DNA of 64,000 bases from contig NZ_JAUCEU010000007.1 of NCBI RefSeq assembly GCF_030348765.1, forward strand, positions 2,804,001-2,868,000, in the 5' to 3' direction. The notes under the pieces were generated by a model. That model saw only the letters and a list, made by a program, of their open reading frames with translations, had not been told where the DNA came from and ran no database searches. The DNA is from Neobacillus sp. CF12. Its GTDB lineage: Bacteria > Bacillota > Bacilli > Bacillales > Cytobacillaceae. The position numbers were made by a program, and so were the translations under genes. This document shows, piece by piece, positions 54,138 to 61,671 of this stretch. Every line of letters begins with the position of its first letter. Positions within the stretch are counted from its first letter, which is position 1.

Positions 54138-55310
54138 TTATTTCATTGCATCTTGAACTGTTTTTGGAGCATCTACCCCGTAGATAAGCTTCCAAGAATC
54201 TAATACATTATCTTTTGTTACTTTTATCGATGGTGAAGCAACATATGCTGGTGCTTCCTTACCTAATAGTGCATAGCCGGAAAGAATGGCTTGTGCTACA
54301 CCTTGGTCATATGGCAGCTGTGCTCCAAGTCCTTTTACAATTCCATCTTGTGCAATCGAGATCGCAACGTTAGTTCCCAGGTCAACAGTTGTTACAACAA
54401 GATCATTTTTGCCTGCAGTTCGGGCAGCAGCCATTACACCTTCAGCAGGTACATCCCATGGAGCAAAGATTCCATCAATGTCTTTATTTCTTGTAAGCAT
54501 CGCAGATGCTACTTTTTCAGCATCGTTTGGACCGGTAATACCGCCTTTGTCTACAATTTCAATATTTGGATATTTTTCTTTGATTCTTGCTTCGAATGCA
54601 TCAGAGCGGTTTTTTGTTACGAAAAAGTTTACATCGTGATAAACAATACCAACTTTACCTTTTCCACCAAGTTTTTCAGCCAGAATGTCCGCTGCTGTTG
54701 CTCCGTTACCTGCGTTGTCACCAGATACAATACTGATGTAATCTTTTCCTGGGACAAGGCCGTCTGCAGCTCCATCCATAAATACTAATTTAACCCCTTG
54801 TGCAACTGCTTTTTTATAAGCCGGTGCTGTAGAAACGGCATCAACTGGAACTGAAATCATGATGTCAGGTTTTTTTGCTAAAACCGTTTCAATATCATTT
54901 ACTTGCTTTTCTGCTTTAAACTGTGCATCTGTTACAGCAACTACTTTGATACCCATTTTCTTAAACGTATCCTGCATCGCACCTACTGCGGCATTCATAT
55001 AGTCAGTACCTGAGTAATGCATAACAATTGCTGCTTTATATTTTCCATCTTTGATCTTTTTAAGTTCTTCCTCAGTTAGTTGTAATGATTTTGCAGAAAC
55101 AGCTTGTTCGCCATTTGGTCCTTTATCTTGTACTTCTAAATCAGGAATAGCTGGATTGATCGTTAATGGTCCTGATGCTGTTTCGGAATAGTTTTCATTC
55201 TTTTTTGTAGTTGCTTGATCACCTGAAGTAGGTTTATTGCCGCCGCATCCCGCCAGCACAATACTTAAAATCAATAACAATAATACCGAAAGTGAAAAAC
55301 TCTTTTTCAT
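54138..55310 (-). CDS. Sugar ABC transporter substrate-binding lipoprotein (SBP2)
   Basis: Peripla_BP_4 binding protein, 390 residues, with lipobox IVLAGC (Cys22). Paralogue of SBP1 over the full length (shared VVAVTDAQFK, VPVDAVSTAP, PWDVPAEG, TTVDLGTN, GLGAQLPY). It opens the importer operon, directly downstream of the LacI gene and two operator-like sites. ATG 55310 follows GGGGG; the GTG at 55325 is the open-frame start. Two such proteins on one importer would widen its substrate range. Confidence 0.93.
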   Translation of the reverse strand: MKKSFSLSVLLLLILSIVLAGCGGNKPTSGDQATTKKNENYSETASGPLTINPAIPDLEVQDKGPNGEQAVSAKSLQLTEEELKKIKDGKYKAAIVMHYSGTDYMNAAVGAMQDTFKKMGIKVVAVTDAQFKAEKQVNDIETVLAKKPDIMISVPVDAVSTAPAYKKAVAQGVKLVFMDGAADGLVPGKDYISIVSGDNAGNGATAADILAEKLGGKGKVGIVYHDVNFFVTKNRSDAFEARIKEKYPNIEIVDKGGITGPNDAEKVASAMLTRNKDIDGIFAPWDVPAEGVMAAARTAGKNDLVVTTVDLGTNVAISIAQDGIVKGLGAQLPYDQGVAQAILSGYALLGKEAPAYVASPSIKVTKDNVLDSWKLIYGVDAPKTVQDAMK

Positions 55311-55433
55311 TTGGTTAACCCCCACTATTTTAGTTATTTAGTTGAAGCTCGTTATTTTGTTAGCACCACCCTTAGAATCTAAAGTGTGGCACCACCCCCT
55401 TTTCATAAATTGAAAGTTTAGTAAATTTTATCT

Positions 55434-55447
55434 AGTAATCGTTTACA
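55434..55447. promoter_or_regulatory. LacI operator-like site O2
   Basis: AGTAATCGTTTACA matches the perfect palindrome core TGTAATCGATTACA (56553-56566) at 12 of 14 positions. It lies about 125 bases before the SBP2 ATG. Confidence 0.6.
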
Positions 55448-55487
55448 TTCAAGAGATAGAATAGGAATCTCATAGACTTCCAAAGAA

Positions 55488-55501
55488 TGTAAAGGATTAC
55501 A
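55488..55501. promoter_or_regulatory. LacI operator-like site O3
   Basis: TGTAAAGGATTACA matches the perfect core at 12 of 14 positions. Its centre is 54 bases (about five helical turns) from O2, so both sites face the same side of the DNA. Confidence 0.6.
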
Positions 55502-55517
55502 TTCATATTAAAAATTT

Positions 55518-56513
55518 TTAAATAGTTCTGACAGACTCCCTTATAACCAACTGGTCAGCTAAGATAATTTGCTCGCGTTTGACTTCCTCTTTGTTGATGA
55601 GCTTCATCAGTAATTCCATCGCATTCTCACCAATTTCGAATGCTGGCTGAGAAATCGTTGTAAGGCTCGGTTCAAATATGGAGGAAAATTTTAGATTATC
55701 AAAACCTAGAACCGAAATATCCTCAGGAACCTTAAGACCATTTGATTTAATCGCCTTAATCACTCCCATTGCCATATCATCGCTTGCAGCGAATATCGCT
55801 GTTGGGACGTGGCCAAGAGCGAAAAACTTCATCATGAGATTAAAACCGCTATCAAATGAGAAGTCACCCTCCTGGACTAACACGGGGTCAACGATAAGGT
55901 TTTTTCTTGCCATCGCCTGATAAAATCCTTTGAGGCGGTCTCGGCTCAATACGATATCGAGAGGTCCAGTGATGCAGCCAATTCTTTCGTGTCCCAAATC
56001 GATTAAATATTCCGTTGCCTTTCTTGCACCGCTGATGTTATCAATCGAAACAGTTGGGATCCTGGAGCCTTCAATATATTCACATGCCAGCACCACCGGA
56101 AAACTTCGGGCCACCTCTTCAACGGCTGCTGCATCCATCCTGGCGGTTAATAAAACCATTCCATCTGCTTTTTTTTGCTGCAGGATGTTTAAATACCCCT
56201 TTTCTCGTTCCACATCATTACCTGTATCGCCGAGTAATACCTGATATCCTTTTGCAACAGCGACAACTTCAATTCCCCTTAATACATTTGAAAAAAAGGG
56301 ATTTGTAATGTCAGGCACAACGACTAGAATTGTCTTCGTTTCGAGTCTCCTTAGCTGGCGTGCTAAGATATTAGGCTGATAATTCAATGCTTCAATCGCC
56401 TTTAACACTTTTTCCGTCGTTGTTTCCCTTACTGTTTCAGGCTTTGTTAAGACTCGAGATACTGTTGCAGTAGAAACTTTAGCCTTTTTTGCTACATCCA
56501 CAATCCCAACCAT
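55518..56513 (-). CDS. LacI-family transcriptional regulator
   Basis: 331 residues: helix-turn-helix DVAKKAKVSTATVSRVL (about 5-22), hinge to about 60, then a sugar-binding core (about 62-330) related to the periplasmic binding proteins. It most likely represses the importer and sugar enzymes until an inducer sugar binds. A perfect CG-centred palindrome upstream (56552) and two similar sites downstream suggest autoregulation plus control of the SBP2 operon. Confidence 0.93.
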   Translation of the reverse strand: MVGIVDVAKKAKVSTATVSRVLTKPETVRETTTEKVLKAIEALNYQPNILARQLRRLETKTILVVVPDITNPFFSNVLRGIEVVAVAKGYQVLLGDTGNDVEREKGYLNILQQKKADGMVLLTARMDAAAVEEVARSFPVVLACEYIEGSRIPTVSIDNISGARKATEYLIDLGHERIGCITGPLDIVLSRDRLKGFYQAMARKNLIVDPVLVQEGDFSFDSGFNLMMKFFALGHVPTAIFAASDDMAMGVIKAIKSNGLKVPEDISVLGFDNLKFSSIFEPSLTTISQPAFEIGENAMELLMKLINKEEVKREQIILADQLVIRESVRTI

Positions 56514-56551
56514 CTTTGTTCTCTTTTCCTTTCTTTGTTTCTCTGCTTGAA

Positions 56552-56567
56552 TTGTAATCGATTACAA
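56552..56567. promoter_or_regulatory. LacI operator O1, perfect 16-bp palindrome
   Basis: TTGTAATCGATTACAA is an exact inverted repeat with the central CG typical of LacI/GalR sites, 39-54 bases before the LacI gene start. Confidence 0.75.
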
Positions 56568-56683
56568 AATTGTCGTCTAATCGCCTTCAGACAAGCTTTT
56601 TATCCAATTGGCTAATAGATTTTTTCATCCAGAAAGCCATTTCATTCATTCGAACAAAAAAAGCATTTTTTTTAAAAAAATAA

Positions 56684-56710
56684 GACCCAGTAATTTTTCA
56701 TTACTGAGCC
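56684..56710 (-). terminator. Terminator of the LytTR regulator gene
   Basis: CAGTAAT / ATTACTG stem extended by GGCTC-like pairing, then TTATTTTTTT in the minus direction. Confidence 0.8.
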
Positions 56711-56718
56711 ATACTTTT

Positions 56719-57435
56719 TTATAACGATTTACATTTTTGCAACTCTGCAAGCTTATTCTTCGAAACCTTTGCAGTCTCTTCATAATTTTTAAAATAGGCA
56801 TGGTACGTTTGGCCAGCCGCTTCAATTTTCGTTAAATATTGCAAATTGATAATATAGGAACGATGGGAGCCAACAAATCGCGAATCAAGAATTTCTTCAA
56901 GGTCGGTTAACGCTTCATTTAACTCAATTTTTTGATTAACCATATGAATGACGGACTTTCGGTCAGCTCTTTCAATAAAAATAATCTCGTCTAACGGAAT
57001 AAAAGAATACTGGTTACGCTGTTTGATCATTAAATCCTTTTTGACTGGAGCAGAAGGCGGAACCGTGCCGGTTTGCTTCGCAAAGGCTGCTGCGCGCTCT
57101 AAAGCGGAATAAAGCCTGCCCCGCTCAATCGGTTTCACAATATAATCGATTGCATTCACCCCAAAGGCTTCAAGCGCGTATTCATCATGGCCTGTAATAA
57201 AAATAACCTGCAAGGTTGGCAGAATTTTTTTACACGATTTAACCGCTTCCATTCCGTTCAATAATGGCATGTTAATATCAACTAACACGATGTCAGGCTT
57301 TTCCATCATTACTTTGTTGATTAAATCCTCACCATTTACTGCTTCTCCGACAAATTGATAGTTCGGAACAGATTTAATCAAATGCTTTAACAATTTTCTA
57401 GATGGTGCATTGTCCTCTGCAATCAAAACTTTCAT
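56719..57435 (-). CDS. LytTR-family response regulator
   Basis: 238 residues: receiver domain (1-120, phosphoacceptor Asp53 in LVDINMP, Lys near 101 in IVKP) and a LytTR DNA-binding domain (about 135-236, with ADRKSVIHM and FVGSHRSYIIN). It is divergent from the hybrid kinase at 57625, with 189 bases between the start codons; no other kinase is near. It is the natural output partner, although the kinase also has its own receiver, so the phosphate route is unclear. Confidence 0.93.
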   Translation of the reverse strand: MKVLIAEDNAPSRKLLKHLIKSVPNYQFVGEAVNGEDLINKVMMEKPDIVLVDINMPLLNGMEAVKSCKKILPTLQVIFITGHDEYALEAFGVNAIDYIVKPIERGRLYSALERAAAFAKQTGTVPPSAPVKKDLMIKQRNQYSFIPLDEIIFIERADRKSVIHMVNQKIELNEALTDLEEILDSRFVGSHRSYIINLQYLTKIEAAGQTYHAYFKNYEETAKVSKNKLAELQKCKSL

Positions 57436-57474
57436 AAATCATCCCTCATGTAATTAAGTTTGGTTTAAACTATA

Positions 57475-57505
57475 TCACATAACGTATTAACTAGATAATA
57501 TGTGA
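57475..57505. promoter_or_regulatory. Inverted repeat in the kinase/regulator divergent region
   Basis: TCACATA and TATGTGA are perfect arms separated by 17 bases, midway between the two divergent genes. Possible regulator site. Confidence 0.35.
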
Positions 57506-57624
57506 AAAAAATGAAAGAAACGGCTTCTTATTTTTTTGTTAGTAGGGAATCTAACTGATTACAGTATAGACAGTATATCTGGCTTAGGAAGTTTCTAGAA
57601 TCGCAAGGGAATGGTGGAGAAAAA

Positions 57625-60192
57625 ATGGAAGGAACCAATAAGGAAAACTTATATAAGGAAGTTCTTCGGACCATGTCCGAATGTGTAATGATTCTTGAAA
57701 AGTCAGGGAAAATGGTTGCCCTAAATGAAAATGCAGAAAAAATACTGGGGATTAAATCAGAGTTCTTAACTGAATCCAGCTTGATGCAGCAAGATTATTT
57801 AAATGAAGACGGATCACCGTTACCTTATTCTCGGTTACCGGGAATAATCACACTTAAGGATGGTATTCCTTTCCATGATTTCATATTAGGTATTAACGAC
57901 GGGAATAAGGAACCTAAATGGATCTCAGTCAATTCAACGCCTCTTAAAATTTGTGATACTGAAGAACAACAGGCTGCCCTTGTTACCATTTCTGATATCA
58001 CCGAACGAAAAAACATGGAAAATGCCTTAATTCAAGCTAAAGAAGAGGCAGAAAAAGCAAATATGGCTAAATCCGACTTTCTGTCTAAAATGAGTCATGA
58101 ACTCCGTACACCATTGAATGGAATCCTTGGTTTTGCACAGCTATTAGAAATTGAAGAAACCTTAAATGATGATCAGCGTGATTTTGTCCAAGAAATTTTA
58201 AGTGGGGGGAGACATTTATTAAGTTTAATAAATGATATTTTAGATTTATCAAGAATAGAGACGGGCCAAATAAAAGTATCGATTGAAGAGATTGATCTTC
58301 TAACGATTATCAATGAATGTATCAATATCGTCCAGCCGCAGGCCAAGAAGAAGAGAATCAGTATACTTAACCAATTGGATTACTGGCAAAACATATTTAT
58401 TCTTGCCGATCCCATTCGTCTTAAACAAATCTTACTTAATCTTCTCGATAATGCGATCAAATATAATCGGGAAGGCGGCAAAGTCATGATCTTCTCTTAT
58501 TTCAAAGGAAACGAGCAGGTCATTCATGTTGCGGATACAGGGGTCGGAATTTCAGTTGAAGAATATCAAAAGGTATTTGTTCCCTTTTACCGAATTGAAG
58601 GGACACAAGAAGAAGGTACAGGTATTGGATTGTCTTTAGTAAAACAGCTCGTCCAGCTAATGGGAGGGCAAATTAGTGTAACGAGTCAAAAAGGTTTAGG
58701 AAGTGATTTTTGCTTTAGCCTCCCTCTTCCCCATGATTTAAAGCCTGTGATGAGATGGGGTGAAGAGGTTGAACTTACTAAGGAAAATATCCGGAAGGCA
58801 GATGACTACCGTTTGCTGTATATTGAAGATAACACGTCGAACGTAAACTTAGTAAGGAACATCATGAAATCGCAGCCTTCCTATACGCTTTTATCTGCTC
58901 GTACCGGAAAAGAAGGATTAGAAATGGCAGCGAATGAAAAAGTGGACTTGATTCTGCTTGATCTAAACCTTCCCGATATCCATGGCTACGAAATATTTGA
59001 TAGGTTAAAAACAATAAAACAAACAAAAGATATTGCAGTAATTGCTGTAAGTGCCAATGCGCTTCCGCAGGATATCCAATATACATTAGACAAGGGGTTT
59101 GATAATTATGTAACAAAACCCTTTAATGTAAAAGAGTTTTTGACCATCATAAGAGAAACGCTGAATAGTACGATTAACCAAAATATTCCGGATGATGAAA
59201 TTTTAAGCACAGGGCCGCATGGAGAGGAGGCTATTTCAGCCAAAACACTCCAGTTATCGTTGAAAGACCTGAAAAAGCTTAAGGAAATGAATTATAAGGC
59301 AGCTGTTGCCATGCACTATACTGAAAATGATTTTTCAACTGCGATCATTAATGGTTTGAAAGATACTTTTGAAAAAATGGGTATAGAAGTAGTTGCTGTT
59401 ACGAATGCACAATTTAAGCCTGAAAAACAATTAACAGATATCGAAATTATCATGGCTAAAAAACCAGATGTTATCGTTAGCTTACCGGTTGATCCAGTTG
59501 CAACGGCTCCTGCTTTTAAAAAGGCTGCAGAAGCAGGAATCAAACTAATTTTTATGGATAGCATGCCTGAAGGATTAGAATTTGGCAAAGATTATGTGAG
59601 CGTTGTTACATCTGACAGCTATGGGAATGGTATATTTGCAGCTGAGATTATGGGTAAAGAACTTAAAGGAGAAGGTAAGATTGGTGTTATTTTCCACAAT
59701 GTTGATTTCTTTGTAAATAATCAGCGTGTAGAAGCATTCGAAACTACGATTAAAGAAAAATATCCAAATATTAAAATTGTTGTACGTGCTGGAATTACCA
59801 CCCCAAACGATGCCAAAAAAGCAGCCTCTGGTATGTTAACAAAAAATCCAGATTTAGATGGTATTTTTGCCATTTGGGATGAACCCGCGGAAGGAGCACT
59901 AGCTGCAGCACGTAAAGCAGGGAAAACTGATATAGTCATTACGACCGTTGATTTGGGAAGTAATGCGGCATATCAAATTGCTTCTGGAGGAAATATTAAA
60001 GGTCTTGGAGCGCAATTACCTTATGAACATGGAGTTGCACAAGCAATTATTGCGGGATATTCATTACTTGGTAAGGAAGTAGCTCCATTCTATGTTGTAC
60101 CAGCGATGAAAGTGACAAAAGAAAATATCTTAAAGGTTTGGAAACTGGCTTATCGTCAAGATCCTCCGGATGCCATTCAAAAGTACTTTTAA
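57625..60192 (+). CDS. Soluble hybrid histidine kinase fused to a C-terminal sugar-binding protein
   Basis: 855 residues with no signal peptide and no membrane helix. Order: PAS (about 10-130); coiled linker; HisKA with His158 in MSHELRTPLNG; HATPase (N box LLDNAIKYN, G boxes DTGVGI and GTGIGLSLV, to about 372); receiver (about 390-510, Asp446 in LLDLNLP); short linker; then a Peripla_BP_4 domain from about 525 to the end. That last part is the SBP1 lipoprotein without its signal peptide and lipobox: the fused copy begins DDEILSTGPHGEEA against SDQEILSKGPNGETA in SBP1. Ligand-pocket segments are kept, with a few changes (VTDAQF to VTNAQF, SDNYGNG to SDSYGNG, IWDVPAEG to IWDEPAEG). GGTGGAG precedes the ATG and a terminator follows, so it is a complete gene. 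Likely a cytosolic sensor of the imported sugar; no HPt domain is seen. Confidence 0.93.
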   Translation: MEGTNKENLYKEVLRTMSECVMILEKSGKMVALNENAEKILGIKSEFLTESSLMQQDYLNEDGSPLPYSRLPGIITLKDGIPFHDFILGINDGNKEPKWISVNSTPLKICDTEEQQAALVTISDITERKNMENALIQAKEEAEKANMAKSDFLSKMSHELRTPLNGILGFAQLLEIEETLNDDQRDFVQEILSGGRHLLSLINDILDLSRIETGQIKVSIEEIDLLTIINECINIVQPQAKKKRISILNQLDYWQNIFILADPIRLKQILLNLLDNAIKYNREGGKVMIFSYFKGNEQVIHVADTGVGISVEEYQKVFVPFYRIEGTQEEGTGIGLSLVKQLVQLMGGQISVTSQKGLGSDFCFSLPLPHDLKPVMRWGEEVELTKENIRKADDYRLLYIEDNTSNVNLVRNIMKSQPSYTLLSARTGKEGLEMAANEKVDLILLDLNLPDIHGYEIFDRLKTIKQTKDIAVIAVSANALPQDIQYTLDKGFDNYVTKPFNVKEFLTIIRETLNSTINQNIPDDEILSTGPHGEEAISAKTLQLSLKDLKKLKEMNYKAAVAMHYTENDFSTAIINGLKDTFEKMGIEVVAVTNAQFKPEKQLTDIEIIMAKKPDVIVSLPVDPVATAPAFKKAAEAGIKLIFMDSMPEGLEFGKDYVSVVTSDSYGNGIFAAEIMGKELKGEGKIGVIFHNVDFFVNNQRVEAFETTIKEKYPNIKIVVRAGITTPNDAKKAASGMLTKNPDLDGIFAIWDEPAEGALAAARKAGKTDIVITTVDLGSNAAYQIASGGNIKGLGAQLPYEHGVAQAIIAGYSLLGKEVAPFYVVPAMKVTKENILKVWKLAYRQDPPDAIQKYF

Positions 60193-60252
60193 TTAGCATG
60201 ATTTATAGCGGTAACAAGAGTATCAACCCCAATATTACTGTATAAAAAGGAG

Positions 60253-60286
60253 AGGCCGGATTCATGTTGAAGCCGGCCTTTTTTTA
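60253..60286 (+). terminator. Terminator of the hybrid kinase gene
   Basis: AGGCCGG / CCGGCCT stem followed by seven T. Confidence 0.88.
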
Positions 60287-60471
60287 GTCGAATAGACCTC
60301 TTATTACGACCTCTTTTTCTCTCAGATTTCAGGCTTCATGAACAACTCATAAAAACTGTTTTCACTAAAAACCTAAAAACCTTCTACAAAATGCGGGCGG
60401 TGACAGTGGCAGCTAGATCAAAGGTACGAACGCTTTCATTTTCGCTATGTCCTTATCCTCTCTTATAAACT

Positions 60472-60612
60472 TTATCTTTTGAAAAAATCTCGATTTTGTT
60501 GAGAGGATTTTTCAGTTATTCGTTCGTGCTCCGCTTCATCAATAATCCCAAGCATTTTACATAGAAACGAATACATCAAGATTTTTTTCCGGGTGCGTAA
60601 AGATTGACGCAT
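60472..60612 (-). CDS. Small basic protein, 46 residues, unknown
   Basis: Reads MRQSLRTRKKILMYSFLCKM and ends NRDFFKR; basic, with two charged ends and no membrane helix. GAGGAG lies 7-8 bases before the ATG, which is a good Bacillus ribosome binding site, and this is the main reason for calling it. I recognise no family. It lies alone between the kinase and the RNA methyltransferase region. Confidence 0.5.
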   Translation of the reverse strand: MRQSLRTRKKILMYSFLCKMLGIIDEAEHERITEKSSQQNRDFFKR

Positions 60613-61078
60613 GATTATTCTCCTCACTTTTCTTTATATATATTATCCATTCCACAAAAGTTTCGTATGTGCAAAAAAAATTCTTCAATGAAATTTTATT
60701 GTGTTTCCACTAAATAATTGAGAAAATAAAAAAACATTATTTTTTCTTGACTTTTAAGTATAACCCTGTAAAAGATAACCAAGTGTTACTTTAAATTAGA
60801 TCTTAAACTTAATAGTTATAATTCCAAAAACTTCTCCTTTAAATTCAGATTTCTACGTAACGTGATCCAAAATTGTAAAGTGCAAAAATCTTTGTCCATC
60901 AAGAAAGAGTTTTTCTAAATTTATATTTCAGGGAATGATTTGGTGGTTTAAAACATTTAATTTGATGTAGAGAGCGGTACTTCCGACAATCGTCCAGGGA
61001 TTCCATAACTAATAGAAGATACTCAAAATCAAAAGTTAGACATAATTGATTAATTGAGCGAATTTAAAAAGCAGATGG
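60613..61078. other. AT-rich intergenic region, no gene seen
   Basis: About 466 bases of low-GC sequence with no open frame backed by a ribosome binding site, no clear hairpin and no recognisable RNA. Together with 60194-60471 it forms the right edge of the accessory region. Confidence 0.4.
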
Positions 61079-61576
61079 TTGGCGAGGATCATTACAGATT
61101 CTCGTAACCCTTTAACACATTTTGAAAGAATTAAATCCCATTACAATGTTTTATTTAAAATGGATTACTTTACTGGACTAGAAAAGAAGCACCATCAATT
61201 ACCCCTAATGGAGAAAGAATACTTTTCCAAAGAGGCTTTTGAACTTCTAATTACAAAAACTATTAGTCCACCCCACCAAATAGCACTAAAGTTCACTAGT
61301 CGTTGGAGTGGGCTTGTTTCCCTCACTCAAATATCGTTTCCATTTTATCTCTATAAACAAAATTTGTTAACTGACAATTTAATTTCTAAGGAAGATTTGA
61401 TCGAATACAAAGAACTAACTGATCAAAGCTTAAAAGAATTAGATTTGTCTAAAACCCAGCTTCAAAAGAAACTCGAAGAGTGTACATATGAAAACTACAC
61501 TCTTGAAATGGGAAAAAAACTGAAGGAATTTCTTTCTCTATCTGAAAATGTTATTTTGCTCATAGCCGTCCCCTAA
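61079..61576 (+). CDS. Hypothetical protein, possibly truncated
   Basis: 165 residues, low-GC codon use, lysine- and leucine-rich, with an alpha-helical C-terminal half (KEDLIEYKELTDQSLKELDL). The only start in frame is a TTG at 61079 without a good ribosome binding site; an ATG at 61073 in another frame stops after ten codons, so the N-terminus may be lost. I recognise no family. Possibly a remnant of foreign DNA. Confidence 0.45.
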   Translation: MARIITDSRNPLTHFERIKSHYNVLFKMDYFTGLEKKHHQLPLMEKEYFSKEAFELLITKTISPPHQIALKFTSRWSGLVSLTQISFPFYLYKQNLLTDNLISKEDLIEYKELTDQSLKELDLSKTQLQKKLEECTYENYTLEMGKKLKEFLSLSENVILLIAVP

Positions 61577-61611
61577 TCCCCTTATCTTTAAGATTCAAGT
61601 ATATAAAAAAA

Positions 61612-61658
61612 TACCTATAGATAAAACACTCTTTTTTCAAGTGTCCTATCTATAGGTA
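61612..61658 (-). terminator. Terminator of the RNA methyltransferase gene
   Basis: Perfect 12-bp stem TACCTATAGATA / TATCTATAGGTA with inner ACACTT/AAGTGT pairing, then seven T in the minus direction. Confidence 0.85.
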
Positions 61659-61671
61659 CCATAGTATAGGG

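Noticed and set aside
54291..54788. Long plus-strand open frame opposite SBP2
   Set aside because: It is a shadow of the SBP2 coding sequence, cysteine-rich and without a ribosome binding site. The same applies to the other antisense frames, for example 28373-28759, 42040-42408 and 47331-47735.
57625..60192. The kinase/binding-protein fusion as an assembly artefact
   Set aside because: The join is in frame, the fused copy differs from SBP1 at many positions along its length, and it ends with its own stop codon and a strong terminator. An artefactual join would be identical to SBP1. Read support would still be useful.
60380..60460. Short minus-strand stretch reading SENESVRTFDLAATVTARIL
   Set aside because: It looked like a peptidase tail but is bounded by stops after 22 codons and has no further homology visible around it.
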